NCBI GenBank assembly: GCA_958427145.1
Contig: CAUAAZ010000009.1
Location: 1-64,000, forward strand
Length of the DNA stretch: 64,000 bases
Direction: 5' to 3'
Origin: an uncultured Collinsella sp.
GTDB taxonomy: Bacteria; Actinomycetota; Coriobacteriia; Coriobacteriales; Coriobacteriaceae
Shown: piece by piece, positions 51,037-59,833 of the stretch
Layout: every line of letters starts with the position of its first letter
Numbering within the stretch: the stretch's first letter is position 1
Notes under the pieces: model-generated
The model's input: the letters and a program-made list of their open reading frames with translations, nothing else
Told to the model about the DNA's origin: nothing
Databases searched by the model: none
Made by a program: the position numbers and the translations under genes

Positions 51037-51077
51037 AGCGCCCGCGGGCGCTCCCCTACACGCGCTTCGATGCGCGT
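51037..51077 (-). promoter_or_regulatory. Leader hairpins of fruA
   Basis: Two perfect palindromes lie in the fruA leader: AGCGCCCGCGGGCGCT (51037-51052) and ACGCGC/GCGCGT around TTCGAT (51060-51077). They could form RNA hairpins just before the ribosome site. Function is unknown. Confidence 0.4.
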
Positions 51078-51142
51078 TTTTCCACATTTAAAAGATACCA
51101 ACCTACCGTCAGTGTGAGAAGAGACAAGACGCAATTCTCCGG

Positions 51143-51186
51143 TGAAAGGTTCTTTCATAACCGTAAACGGTAAGTGAAAGTTTACC
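51143..51186. promoter_or_regulatory. Candidate RpiR operators between fruA and the regulator gene
   Basis: Two palindromes lie side by side: TGAAAGGTTCTTTCA (51143-51157) and GGTAA-N8-TTACC (51169-51186). TGAAA-type inverted repeats are typical targets of RpiR-family regulators. Their place in the divergent region fits autoregulation plus control of fruA. Confidence 0.45.
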
Positions 51187-51287
51187 ATCAACACTTGAAA
51201 CGGCAAGGTGTATCTTGTAATTGAAAATGCCCGTATACTATGGCATTGCAAATCAAGCTAGATTTTCATGCCAACCAGGAGCCATCC

Positions 51288-52145
51288 ATGACCGATAGTA
51301 GCAAGAGCGCACTTTCCCTCATTAGCACCCATCAGGGATACAGCGAGTCCGAGCAGCGCATTGTCGACTATATATTGGAGCACCAGTCCGAGGCGCCACG
51401 CCTCACGGCCGCTCAGCTCTCGCGCGCCGCTGCCACGTCCGAGGCGACCGTTTCGCGCTTCTGCCGCAAGCTTGGGTTTGGCAGCTTCCGCAGCTTTCAG
51501 TTTTCGTTGGCGAGGGATTTGGAAAGCCAGCGCAACGAGGGCCTGACCGACGAGGTCTCGCTCGACAATATGGAGCAGAGCCTCAAGAACATCCTGGCTG
51601 CCAAGGTGAGCGAGCTTAATGCGACTATCGACGGGATCGACCACGATACGCTGGCGGCTGTTGTGCATGCCCTTAAGCATGCAGGGGTTATTGAGTTTGC
51701 GGCTGTGGGCAATACGAACGCGGTCGCGCTCGATGCGACGTTTAAGTTTTCGCAGCTGGGCCTGCGCTGCATGGCGAGCACCATTAGCGAGACATCAATC
51801 GGCTTTGCGCTCACGTTGCGCCCGGGTGACGTTATCGTGCTAATCTCAAACTCTGGCAAATCGCGCCGACTGAATCGCATGGCAAAAGCGGCTCGCGACT
51901 GCGGCGCAACCGTGGTCGTCATCAGCAGCGATAGCAAGTCTCCACTTGCGCGCCTCGCCGACTACACCTTTAATACCGTCAATCACGAAGCGTTGCTGAC
52001 AACGGGTGACTTCGCGTTCTCCAAGATCAGCGCCACGATGATCATCGAAGTCATCTACAACTTCCTGCTGCCCGAGATTAAAGACGCGCGTGAGCATATC
52101 AGCTACTACGAGGAGCTCATCCAGCCGGATAAGGTTGTTGAGTAA
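51288..52145 (+). CDS. RpiR-family transcriptional regulator (HTH plus SIS sugar-phosphate domain)
   Basis: The 285-residue protein has an N-terminal RpiR helix-turn-helix (about residues 1-75, SESEQRIVDYILEH, then TSEATVSRFCRKLGFGSF). A C-terminal SIS domain (about 120-260) contains AAVGNTNAVALDA, VIVLISNSGKSRRL and the following DCGATVVVIS. SIS domains sense phosphosugars, so the effector may be fructose-1-phosphate or a related ketose phosphate. An AGGAG site lies before the ATG at 51288; the frame starts earlier at 51240 without a site. It is divergent from fruA and probably regulates it. Confidence 0.88.
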   Translation: MTDSSKSALSLISTHQGYSESEQRIVDYILEHQSEAPRLTAAQLSRAAATSEATVSRFCRKLGFGSFRSFQFSLARDLESQRNEGLTDEVSLDNMEQSLKNILAAKVSELNATIDGIDHDTLAAVVHALKHAGVIEFAAVGNTNAVALDATFKFSQLGLRCMASTISETSIGFALTLRPGDVIVLISNSGKSRRLNRMAKAARDCGATVVVISSDSKSPLARLADYTFNTVNHEALLTTGDFAFSKISATMIIEVIYNFLLPEIKDAREHISYYEELIQPDKVVE

Positions 52146-52153
52146 AACGCGTA

Positions 52154-52186
52154 GTGGGACAAAAATTTCAGTCTATTTTGTCCCAC
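52154..52186. terminator. Hairpin between the convergent rpiR-type and recN genes
   Basis: GTGGGACAAAA/TTTTGTCCCAC form an 11-base-pair stem around an 11-base loop. A-rich and T-rich flanks within the stem suit termination from both sides. Confidence 0.7.
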
Positions 52187-52204
52187 CAACACCGATGATA
52201 CGAC

Positions 52205-53833
52205 CTAGCCTCGAGCTTCTTCGAGCATCTGTTTTGCGTGCGCCAGGCTTGCCTCGGACTGATCGCCGCTCAACATGCGGGCGATCTCGGCGGTACGCGC
52301 TTCGCCGGTTACCTCGTCCAAATGAGTCTGGGGAACATCGCCTGGTTCCTTGCTGACAACATAATGCTTGTCGGCCATGACGGCGACCTGCGCCAAGTGG
52401 GTTACGACAATCACCTGATGCGTAGAGGCGAGATCTGCCAGCACGCCCGCGAGCGCACGCGCCGTGGAGCCACCGACACCAGCATCGACCTCGTCAAACA
52501 CCAGCGTATCGACACCGTCCGCGTTACCGAGGACAACCTTACTTGCCAGCATGACGCGGCTGAGCTCGCCGCCCGACGCAATGCGGCGCAGGGGGCGCGG
52601 CGTCAATCCGGCACCGCTGCGATATAAAAGCTCATAGCTCGAAGGGCCCGCCGGCGTCCACTCGGCACGCGGAAGATCGCGCGACTCCCAAACGAGCTCG
52701 GAGCCGCCCATCTCCAGGCGCGCCATCTGACGGCCAACCTCATGGCAAAAGCGCGGAGCTGCCGTATTCCGCGCGCGTTTAAGCGCCTTGGCAGCAGCAA
52801 AAAGCTCGCGTTCGGCGCTCCCAAGCGCCTCGCGCGCCTTCTTGATCTGCTCATCACCATCATCGACCAGAGAGAGCAGTTCTTGTGAGCGGTCGCGCAT
52901 GGCAAAGACATCGTCCATGGTGGGACCCCACTGACGCAGCAGGCCCTTGAGGTCGGAATACCGCTCGCGCATGCGAGCGAGCTCGCGAGGGTCAAACGCA
53001 ACGCCATCGCGATAAGCACGCAGCTCATTGGCGCAATCCTCGAGCGAGATGCAGGCATCCGAAAGCGCATCGGCAATGTCGCCCAGCTTTCGATCGACAG
53101 TAGCCATGCGGGAAAGCTCCGCCACGGCACTGTTCACGGCATCGAGCGCTCCCCCTTCAGCTGCAAGCGATGCATGGGCATCGTTGGCCGTGGCCACCAA
53201 CACCTCGGCATGCTCGGAGCGCGGCAACAGCTCCTCGAGCTCCTCATACTCACCCGGCTTGGGGTCGACCTCGGCGATACGCTCGAGGGCAAAACGCGCT
53301 TCCTCGACGCGACTCCCCTGCGCGCGTGAGGCTTCCTCCACACGGCGAAGCTCCTTGGCGGCGGCACGCGAAGCCTTAAAGCAGGTGCGATACTTCTCGA
53401 GCGCCTCAAGCGCCGCGCGCCCAGCCCAAGCATCGACCATGGCAACGTGGTGCGCCGGGTCGAGCAGGCGCTGGTGCTCGTGCTGACCGCAAAGATCCAT
53501 CATCACACCGACGCGCTCCGAAAGTTCGCGCACGCTGGCGATGCGACCGTCAATTTTTACACGGCTGCGGCCCTCGGCAGAAAGGCTGCGCTGCACGGTG
53601 AAGCCCTCCGTGTCGTGCGGGCCATCAAACAGGCGCGCCTCGACGCTGGCAAGTGCCTCGCCCTCGCGCACCGTCGACGAATCCGCGCGCTCGCCCAAAA
53701 TGAGCTTGAGTGCCGAGAGCAGCGCGGTCTTACCGGCGCCGGTTTCTCCGGTCAAAACCGTAAGGCCCGTGCTCGGAACCAACGTCGCCTCGCGAATGAG
53801 CGCAATGTTGGAAACCTGCAGCTCATCGATCAT
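52205..53833 (-). CDS. recN: DNA repair protein RecN
   Basis: SMC-like ATPase that acts early in double-strand break repair. The 542-residue protein opens MIDELQVSNIALIREATL. It has Walker A (TGETGAGKTALLSALK) and the family stretch MMDLCGQHEHQRLLDP. A long coiled coil occupies about residues 150-370. The signature is RRIASGGELSRVMLASK and Walker B is LVFDEVDAGVGG. Its start overlaps the nadK 3' end by 11 bases. It is the last gene of the efp-to-recN cluster. Confidence 0.95.
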   Translation of the reverse strand: MIDELQVSNIALIREATLVPSTGLTVLTGETGAGKTALLSALKLILGERADSSTVREGEALASVEARLFDGPHDTEGFTVQRSLSAEGRSRVKIDGRIASVRELSERVGVMMDLCGQHEHQRLLDPAHHVAMVDAWAGRAALEALEKYRTCFKASRAAAKELRRVEEASRAQGSRVEEARFALERIAEVDPKPGEYEELEELLPRSEHAEVLVATANDAHASLAAEGGALDAVNSAVAELSRMATVDRKLGDIADALSDACISLEDCANELRAYRDGVAFDPRELARMRERYSDLKGLLRQWGPTMDDVFAMRDRSQELLSLVDDGDEQIKKAREALGSAERELFAAAKALKRARNTAAPRFCHEVGRQMARLEMGGSELVWESRDLPRAEWTPAGPSSYELLYRSGAGLTPRPLRRIASGGELSRVMLASKVVLGNADGVDTLVFDEVDAGVGGSTARALAGVLADLASTHQVIVVTHLAQVAVMADKHYVVSKEPGDVPQTHLDEVTGEARTAEIARMLSGDQSEASLAHAKQMLEEARG

Positions 53834-54683
53834 GACGCACTCCGTAGAACACGCGGCTCACCGAGTTATAGAAACTCTCGGGACCATAATCCAGCAGCAG
53901 CACATCGCCGGGACCACGGCGCACAGCCACGCTCTCGACCGTGCCATCGCAGGTAATAAACTGTCCATCGATGGCGATCGCCGGAACGCTCGGGCGATCA
54001 TCGGACATAAAGATCTCCACGACATCGCTCGGCGAGGTCAAAAAGGCGCGAGCCTGAATGGTATGCGGGGCGATGGGCACGCATACCATTCCCGTGTAAT
54101 CGGGGCTGACGATAGGGCCGCCGGCGGAAAGCGCGTAGCCGGTGGAGCCGGTCGCCGTCGATACGACCACGCCGTCGCCGCGCAGGCGGTCGATATGATG
54201 GCCGGACACCGTGATATCGAACTCGACCATATCGGACAGGGGCCCGCGCGTAAGCGCCATATCGTTGAGAGCAAACGTGCGCACAACATCCTTCGTACCG
54301 TCTTCGCGAACCGAAACGATATCGGCGGCGATGGTAGCGCGACGGCTCACATGCAGCTCGCCGGACAGGGCGTCGCTCACGACCTGCAGAATGTCGCGCT
54401 CCTCGGGACTCGCAGCAGTTAAAAAGCCCAGGTGACCATAGGAAAGACCGAGGATAGGAATCTCGCGATGGTTGAGGATGCGGGCAGCGCGCAGCAACGT
54501 ACCGTCGCCGCCGAGCGTAATGACCAGATCGGAGCCGTCAATATCAGGCGTGCTTTGAATCTTCGATCGCTGATCGGCCGCCCATGCGACCTCGTAGCCC
54601 TGGCGCGTCAGCCAAAGCTCGAGCATCAGGCCGCTCTCGACCGCCTCTTGCTTGTAGTAATTGGGAACCAGAAAGACCTTCAT
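53823..54683 (-). CDS. nadK: NAD kinase
   Basis: Phosphorylates NAD to NADP in the cytosol. The 286-residue protein has the catalytic GGDGTLLRAARIL near residue 60, with GLSYGHLGFLTAASPEE after it. The NE/D-type stretch reads FALNDMALTRGPLSDM. The GDGVVVSTATGSTGYALSAGGPI motif (here GDGVVVSTATGSTGY) is intact. The ATG overlaps the tlyA stop by four bases. Its position between tlyA and recN matches many Gram-positive genomes. Confidence 0.95.
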   Translation of the reverse strand: MKVFLVPNYYKQEAVESGLMLELWLTRQGYEVAWAADQRSKIQSTPDIDGSDLVITLGGDGTLLRAARILNHREIPILGLSYGHLGFLTAASPEERDILQVVSDALSGELHVSRRATIAADIVSVREDGTKDVVRTFALNDMALTRGPLSDMVEFDITVSGHHIDRLRGDGVVVSTATGSTGYALSAGGPIVSPDYTGMVCVPIAPHTIQARAFLTSPSDVVEIFMSDDRPSVPAIAIDGQFITCDGTVESVAVRRGPGDVLLLDYGPESFYNSVSRVFYGVRHDR

Positions 54684-55492
54684 AGCGTTGCAGCTTTCTC
54701 GCTCATAACCGATACCTGGGATTGCAGCTCGCCTTGCGAACGGTCGCCGGGGACTAACCTCTTGCCGTACAGGAAAAACTCAACGTTGCCCTTGGCACCA
54801 TGAATGGGTGACACGCACACATCGACCGGGAACAGGCCCTTGGCAGCAAAGAGTTCAACCGCCGCCACGAGTGTATCGCGGCGCACGGCGGGATCGGTCA
54901 CAATGCCGCCCTCGCCCACCAGCGCCGCCGGAGCCTCAAACTGCGGCTTTACGAGCGTGCAGAATGCACCCGTAGGAGCCAGGCACGCCAGTACCGCATC
55001 GATAATGTTCGCGATGCTGGTAAACGAGACGTCACACACAGCCAGGTCGATGGCGCCGGCATAGCCAAGCTCAGGCAGCTGCGTCACGTTTGTGCGCTCA
55101 TGCAGCGTCACGCGATCGTCCTGACGCAACGACCAATCGAACTGGGCGCGACCCACGTCCACCGAGACAACGGTCGCAGCTCCACGCTTGAGCAGGCAAT
55201 CGGTAAAACCGCCGGTAGAGCAGCCCACATCCAGACAAGCAAGGCCCGTCGGATTGATGCCAAACGCATCAAGCGCGCCTTCGAGCTTAAGACCGCCGCG
55301 GCCAACATAGGGAATGCGCCCCTTCACGTGCAGCGGCAGCCCCGGGATCACCTTAAGGCCCGGCGAAGTCAAGCGCTCACCGCCACTCGAGACCAAGCCG
55401 GCCATAAGAGTGCGAAGGGCATCCGCGCGATCGGCGCAGATGCCCTGTGAAATCAGTTCGTCATCAAGACGCACGCGTTTCATGAATGCCAT
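54680..55492 (-). CDS. tlyA: TlyA-family rRNA 2'-O-methyltransferase
   Basis: Predicted to methylate ribose 2'-OH groups of 16S and/or 23S rRNA. The 270-residue protein has an N-terminal S4 RNA-binding domain (about residues 4-65). An FtsJ/RrmJ-type methyltransferase domain follows, with CLDVGCSTGGFTDCLLKRG as the AdoMet loop, the conserved DVSFTS and LVKPQFE, and VSPIHGAKGNVEF near the C-terminal end. No strong ribosome site is visible. The ATG at 55492 or the one at 55483 (MKRVRLDDEL) may be used. Haemolysin activity was once assigned to this family, but methylation is the better-supported role. Confidence 0.9.
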   Translation of the reverse strand: MAFMKRVRLDDELISQGICADRADALRTLMAGLVSSGGERLTSPGLKVIPGLPLHVKGRIPYVGRGGLKLEGALDAFGINPTGLACLDVGCSTGGFTDCLLKRGAATVVSVDVGRAQFDWSLRQDDRVTLHERTNVTQLPELGYAGAIDLAVCDVSFTSIANIIDAVLACLAPTGAFCTLVKPQFEAPAALVGEGGIVTDPAVRRDTLVAAVELFAAKGLFPVDVCVSPIHGAKGNVEFFLYGKRLVPGDRSQGELQSQVSVMSEKAATL

Positions 55493-55518
55493 CAACCATT
55501 CGTATCCGGAGATGCGGC

Positions 55519-55758
55519 CTAGCTATCCTGGGATTCGTTTGCCGCATCCTCATCATATTCCTGCTCGAGCTTGTCGGCCTCACGCGGCGTCAACTCAAAC
55601 TTGTCGACCATATCGACCGCGCGGGAGCCCAGCTCAATCGCCTCGTCAAACAAATCGAGCGAACGCTCCAAGGAGGTATCCTTGGAGCGAACGGTGGCGA
55701 TGATCTGATCCAGACGGTCCGAGATCTCGTCGAAGTTGCGGACGGAACCCTCTGGCAT
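55519..55758 (-). CDS. xseB: Exodeoxyribonuclease VII small subunit
   Basis: Short helical subunit that, with XseA, degrades single-stranded DNA. The 79-residue protein matches XseB: FDEISDRLDQIIATVRS, then SLERSLDLFDEAIELG. The acidic tail is typical. The usual neighbour xseA is absent here, and so are folD, ispA and dxs, which often lie in this cluster. XseB alone has no known activity, so xseA must be elsewhere if the enzyme is functional. The gene ends two bases before tlyA's leader and follows nusB closely. Confidence 0.88.
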   Translation of the reverse strand: MPEGSVRNFDEISDRLDQIIATVRSKDTSLERSLDLFDEAIELGSRAVDMVDKFELTPREADKLEQEYDEDAANESQDS

Positions 55759-55760
55759 GG

Positions 55761-56345
55761 CTACTCCTCGACGGAGTCTACAACAGCCTCGGCGGCGTCC
55801 GTATCCTCGGCCAGCACGCCAGCCTCAGCCTGGGCAACCGCAACCTTGGCGGCAGCCTCGGCAGCCCGTGCCTCCTCGCGAGCGCGATCTTCGGCCAGCA
55901 GCTCTTGGTACAGGTCCTCGCCCGGCAGCTCCTCGCTGCGAGCGATCTTGCCCAGCACGCCGTTGACGAACGAAGCGGACTGGTCGGTGCCATAGGCCTT
56001 GGCGAGCTCGACGGCCTCGTTGATTACGATGGCGTCCGAGACCTCCTCATCGGTGAGGAAACGCATCTCGTAAACGGCGATACGCAGCAGATTGCGGTCG
56101 GCGCCGGGCATGCGCATAAGATCCCAGTTCTTGGCAACGGAGCGCAGAGCGCAGTCGATGCGATCGATATGCTCGTAGGCACCACGGCAAAGCTCAAGCG
56201 CATAGGGGTCGAGGGGGCCCTTCGAGATCAGGAAATCGCCCTCGAGGACGCGCTCAAGCGGGCTGTCCGTGGCCTCGGCCTGGAACAGCAGCTGCAGCGC
56301 CTGACTGCGGGCAAGCGTGCGCCCGCGATAAACCTTAAGGCTCAA
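55761..56345 (-). CDS. nusB: Transcription antitermination protein NusB
   Basis: RNA-binding protein of the rRNA antitermination complex (with NusE/S10). The 194-residue protein has the N-terminal RTLARSQALQLLFQAE. The central LLRIAVYEMRFL and the C-terminal core VINEAVELAKAYGTDQSASFVNGVLGKI (here INEAVELAKAYG and FVNGVLGKI) are typical. The last 50 residues are an Ala/Glu-rich tail that extends beyond the usual family length of about 140. It lies between the Asp23 gene and xseB with gaps of two or three bases, as in Bacillus-type clusters. Confidence 0.92.
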   Translation of the reverse strand: MSLKVYRGRTLARSQALQLLFQAEATDSPLERVLEGDFLISKGPLDPYALELCRGAYEHIDRIDCALRSVAKNWDLMRMPGADRNLLRIAVYEMRFLTDEEVSDAIVINEAVELAKAYGTDQSASFVNGVLGKIARSEELPGEDLYQELLAEDRAREEARAAEAAAKVAVAQAEAGVLAEDTDAAEAVVDSVEE

Positions 56346-56348
56346 AGG

Positions 56349-56711
56349 TTACTCCTTGGGGAAAACGAGGCCGTCAATGCAAACGTCAACGCGCTCGACC
56401 TCGACGCCCACCTGAGCATCGATGGCGGCGACCACGGCGGCGCGAACGGCCTCGGCGAGTTTCTTGAACGGATAGCCAAAGAACACCACGACACGCACGG
56501 TGAGTGCGAGCTTGTCGCCAACGACCTCGGCCTCGACCGCCGGCTCGGAAGCCGGGGCCTTGGACGAGAGCATCATGGAGACAAGATTAGTGGCAAGGTC
56601 CTTGACGCCAACGGAGGCGATGCCCTCGACATCGGACACGGCGCGCGAGACGATGGCGGTCAGAACATCGGGCGAAATGCCGATGCCGTCAATCTTGATT
56701 TCCTGGGGCAT
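56349..56711 (-). CDS. Asp23/Gls24-family protein (YqhY-like)
   Basis: Small protein of the alkaline-shock family, 120 residues. It opens with KIDGIGISPDVLTAIVSRAV, then DVEGIASVG. The beta-rich VRVVVFFGYPFKKLAEAVRAAV stretch (here FGYPFKKLAEAVR) is family-typical. In Bacillus the equivalent gene (yqhY) also precedes nusB and has been tied to lipid metabolism or the envelope, but its molecular role is not settled. It lies three bases before nusB, so the two are cotranscribed. Confidence 0.88.
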   Translation of the reverse strand: MPQEIKIDGIGISPDVLTAIVSRAVSDVEGIASVGVKDLATNLVSMMLSSKAPASEPAVEAEVVGDKLALTVRVVVFFGYPFKKLAEAVRAAVVAAIDAQVGVEVERVDVCIDGLVFPKE

Positions 56712-56735
56712 GAGTCCTCCTAGAAAAGTTGGTTG

Positions 56736-57299
56736 CTAGACGCGGGAGACGAACTTGCCGTCGCGGGTGTCAACCTTGATGACCTCGCCCTCGTTGAGGT
56801 ACATGGGGACCTGGATGACAGCGCCGGTGTCGATCGTGGCCGGCTTGGTGGAACCCTGGACGGTGTCGCCCTTAAAGCCCGGGTCAGTTTGGACAATGGT
56901 GGTCTCGATGAACATCGGCGGGGTCACGCCCATGAGCTCATCGTCGGCGAAGAGCAGCTGGCAGATGTCGTTCTCGCGCAGCCACTTGGAGTTCTCGCCC
57001 ACCATGTCCTCGGGAACGGGAACCTGCTCATAGGACTCGTTGTCCATGAAGATGTAGTCGGTGCCATCGTTGTAGAGGTACTGGAACTCACGGGTGGTGA
57101 GCATGACGCTCTCGAACTTGGTGCCGGCGTTGCAGGTGTTCTCGACGACGCGGCCGCTCTTGATGTCGCGGGTCTTGTAGCGCACAAACGCGCCGCCCTT
57201 GCCCGGCTTGACATGCTGGAACTCGACGATGGTGTAGACCTTGTCCTTAATGCGGAGACCGAGGCCGTTCTTGAAGTCGGCGGTAGAAATGGTAGGCAT
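56736..57299 (-). CDS. efp: Elongation factor P
   Basis: Relieves ribosome stalling at proline runs. The 187-residue protein has three beta-barrel domains. The tip loop reads KPGKGGAF with Lys34 at the position modified in many bacteria. The C-terminal signature is GSTKPATIDTGAVIQVPMY. The ATG at 57299 (MPTISTADFKNG) has an AAAGG site; the frame runs 11 codons further upstream without support. The gene is the first of the cluster efp-Asp23-nusB-xseB-tlyA-nadK-recN. Confidence 0.95.
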   Translation of the reverse strand: MPTISTADFKNGLGLRIKDKVYTIVEFQHVKPGKGGAFVRYKTRDIKSGRVVENTCNAGTKFESVMLTTREFQYLYNDGTDYIFMDNESYEQVPVPEDMVGENSKWLRENDICQLLFADDELMGVTPPMFIETTIVQTDPGFKGDTVQGSTKPATIDTGAVIQVPMYLNEGEVIKVDTRDGKFVSRV

Positions 57300-57356
57300 A
57301 GCGACCTTTCTTGTTATGGGCAGAACGCACAAGCGTCCAAATTACATACGTTAAAA

Positions 57357-57362
57357 ATTATA
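57357..57362 (-). promoter_or_regulatory. Likely minus-10 of efp
   Basis: A perfect TATAAT on the minus strand lies 58 bases before the efp start, in an A+T-rich stretch. No clear minus-35 is seen. Confidence 0.5.
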
Positions 57363-57404
57363 CACTTGCAGGCGGCGCCTGAGGCGAGCGCATAAAAAGA
57401 GAAC

Positions 57405-57436
57405 GCGGGGCGTCCTAATCGATCCGGACGCCCCGC
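57405..57436 (-). terminator. Terminator of pepP
   Basis: An 11-base-pair stem GCGGGGCGTCC/GGACGCCCCGC around a ten-base loop, followed on the minus strand by GTTCTCTTTTT. Confidence 0.9.
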
Positions 57437-57460
57437 CCCCAAACTATCTACCGAAGTAGA

Positions 57461-58591
57461 CTAGCAGTCGATAATGTGCAGGTCGTGCGGGGTCTTGGTG
57501 AAGGGCTCATATCCGTTCTCGGTGACGACGCCGTAGTCCTCCAGGCGCACGCCGCCCACACCGGGCAGATACACGCCGGGCTCCATGGTGATAACCGAGC
57601 CGACCTCAATGATGTTCTTGCTACGGTTGAAGTTGGGCAGCTCGTGGATGTCGATACCGACGCCGTGGCCCAGGCCATGGTTGTAGTAATCGCCATAACC
57701 GGCATCGCCGATGATCTTCTTGGAAAGCTTGAAAATGTCGTTGCCCTCGACGCCCGGATGGATGGCGGCGACGCACTCCTCGTGCGTACGGCGCACAAGC
57801 GCATACAGGTCAAGCTGCTCCTGCGTGGGCTCGCCCATCACGACAGTGCGTGTCATGTCGGAGCGATAATCGCAGTAGCCCGCGCCGTAATCCATGAGGA
57901 CAAAGTCGCCCTTCTCGATCACGCGGTCGCTCGGCACGGCATGCGGGTTGGCGGTGTTGGGACCACTCGCCACGATGGAGCCGAAGGCAAGACTGTCGGC
58001 GCCGTTGGCGAACATAAAGTTCTCGAGCTCGTTGCGAACCTGCTTCTCGGTCATACCAGGCTTAATAAACCCGAGCATGTGCTGGAAGGCGGCGTCGGTG
58101 ATCGACTGTGCGTGGCGCATGAGCTCGATCTCCTCGGCATCCTTGATGGCGCGCATCTTGCGAATGTCGTCGTGCATCAACGGCAGCATGCAGGCGACAG
58201 AGCGGTCCTCCAGGCCGCGCTGAATGCCTTGGTAGAAGTTGATCTGCATATCGTCCTCGACAGCGCAGACGCGGCACTTGTTGGCTGCAATCTTGCCGGC
58301 GACCCAACCGGGGATGGTGCCCTCTTCCATGTCGTAGACCCAGGGGCTTCCGGCGGGCGTGTTCTCCTCAAAGCTGTTGAGGTAGCGCGAGTCGGTATGG
58401 AACAGGCACTGGTCAGCCGTAATAAACGCCGCGTGCGGGAACTCGAAGGTGTAGTCGAAGACGCCCTTCACGCCCGTGAGCCAACGAAGATTGGCCTCGT
58501 CGCGTACCACGATAGCGTCGTAGCCGCGCTCGACCATCAGGGCACGGACACGTTCGATACGACCGGCAGGACCGGCAGCAAACTCAGACAT
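57461..58591 (-). CDS. pepP: Xaa-Pro aminopeptidase / M24 metallopeptidase
   Basis: Cytosolic peptidase that removes N-terminal residues before proline. The 376-residue protein has an N-terminal creatinase-like domain (about residues 1-140). The pita-bread domain carries all five dinuclear-metal ligands, in [39 protein letters not shown] and VRLEDYGVV. An AAAGGA site precedes the ATG. The gene lies upstream of efp, as in Bacillus (yqhT-efp), but a terminator separates them. Prolidase activity on dipeptides is the main alternative. Confidence 0.9.
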   Translation of the reverse strand: MSEFAAGPAGRIERVRALMVERGYDAIVVRDEANLRWLTGVKGVFDYTFEFPHAAFITADQCLFHTDSRYLNSFEENTPAGSPWVYDMEEGTIPGWVAGKIAANKCRVCAVEDDMQINFYQGIQRGLEDRSVACMLPLMHDDIRKMRAIKDAEEIELMRHAQSITDAAFQHMLGFIKPGMTEKQVRNELENFMFANGADSLAFGSIVASGPNTANPHAVPSDRVIEKGDFVLMDYGAGYCDYRSDMTRTVVMGEPTQEQLDLYALVRRTHEECVAAIHPGVEGNDIFKLSKKIIGDAGYGDYYNHGLGHGVGIDIHELPNFNRSKNIIEVGSVITMEPGVYLPGVGGVRLEDYGVVTENGYEPFTKTPHDLHIIDC

Positions 58592-58688
58592 GCAGATTCC
58601 TTTCTTGTTGTCTCTATATAGACGGGACGGGTCTCAACCGGACGACGGAATCGCATGCGATTCGCAACCGATTGAAAACCCGCCCCTC

Positions 58689-58717
58689 AACATGATACGA
58701 AAGACAATGGATGTCAA
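58689..58717 (-). promoter_or_regulatory. Candidate promoter of pepP
   Basis: On the minus strand TTGACA (58712-58717) is followed after 17 bases by CATGTT, a weak minus-10. TATCAT lies slightly closer. The pair is about 100 bases before the pepP start. Confidence 0.45.
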
Positions 58718-58723
58718 TAAATC

Positions 58724-59833
58724 TTAGAGAAGTTCTTTGCGAGAAGCCAAATAGGCGTGAGCATGACGCTCAAGAACCTCGTCCTCGACGCTCGTTAGGC
58801 GAATGGCACCGAGTGCTGCGGGCAGCGGCAGCATGCTGCGATTCGAGCGAGCGAACTGCTGCTTGCGGAACTCCTCGATATATGCGGCAGGCTCCAGGTC
58901 GAAGGCAAGCTCCTCGATACCAAAGTCCTCCAGACAGTCATCGACCTCAAAGACGTAATCGATATCGAAGTCGCAGGCGTCGTGGGCAAGGCGCGCCTCA
59001 AAGCGCATGCCCTCGGATAACAGCTGATAGGCAGGGACCTGCGAAGCGGCATCGCCCAAGCAGGCGCGCAGGGTACGCTCCCCCGTCTTGCCAAAATCGA
59101 GCGCATGGCGAGCGCTCGGGTTCGTGGCCATCAGTACGTCCTTGCGGGCAGTCTGAGACCATTGAACGGCATTGACGAGCGCGACCTCCTCGCCCGCGAG
59201 AATCTCGGGGACGGTCTCAGTAAACTGATTCCAGCGGGACTTACTGCTCGAAAGCATGGTGCCAACAAGCACCACAAAGCCGAGCTTGAGGTCCTCGGGA
59301 TCCGCCTCACGAACAAGGTCGAGGTCACACACGACCAAGCCCGGTTCGGGACGGAACGCGATAGCGGGAAGCGCATTGGCCGACGAGGCGACGAGCGGCT
59401 TCATGGTCGTCGCGACCGTGAGCATGGCGTCGAAGGTCGTCGGCAACAGCGCGCACTCGGTTCGGCCGCACCACTGGTTGGCGCACCAGCTAACAACCGA
59501 GCAGGTTGCGGCATCGCCAACAGCAACAACCAAGTCATCGCAGGTAATACCGTTAGCCGACAGTGCGCCAAAGACAGTATCGGCGTCAGCCAAGGTCGCG
59601 CCATCAGGCGAAACCTCAAGCGAAAGCTCCGACACAGCAAAGCCGGCATCAACCAGAGCGTGCTCAACGATCTCGCCAAAGCGATCGGACACAGCGCTGT
59701 TCCAGACAACCATCGCGCGCTTGGGCTTGCCCACGGCCGAGGCAAACATACGCGACAGTTCATCGAACGCACCCAATCCGACACGGACATCGACGCTGCG
59801 GTTTTGGAAATTGATCAGTTGACGGCGAATCAT
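58724..59833 (-). CDS. aroB: 3-dehydroquinate synthase-like protein lacking canonical metal ligands
   Basis: The 369-residue protein aligns with AroB along its length: SPDGATLADADTVFGAL, VVAVGDAATC for GGGVVGD, LLPTTFDAML for PTTLLAQ, DLDLVREADPEDLKLG, LDFGKTGE for LGHTxGH, and LLSEGM for the end of HGEAVAxGM. Both metal-binding His positions are changed (Lys in FGKTGE; none in the HGEA position). The Glu of the AEVIKYG stretch is not seen either. The VDSSVGGKT substrate loop reads LTVATTMKPL. The next gene upstream is an intact aroK (ATGA overlap), so the locus is shikimate-related. Whether this protein is catalytic is open. The start at 59833 gives MIRRQLINFQNRS. Confidence 0.72.
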   Translation of the reverse strand: MIRRQLINFQNRSVDVRVGLGAFDELSRMFASAVGKPKRAMVVWNSAVSDRFGEIVEHALVDAGFAVSELSLEVSPDGATLADADTVFGALSANGITCDDLVVAVGDAATCSVVSWCANQWCGRTECALLPTTFDAMLTVATTMKPLVASSANALPAIAFRPEPGLVVCDLDLVREADPEDLKLGFVVLVGTMLSSSKSRWNQFTETVPEILAGEEVALVNAVQWSQTARKDVLMATNPSARHALDFGKTGERTLRACLGDAASQVPAYQLLSEGMRFEARLAHDACDFDIDYVFEVDDCLEDFGIEELAFDLEPAAYIEEFRKQQFARSNRSMLPLPAALGAIRLTSVEDEVLERHAHAYLASRKELL

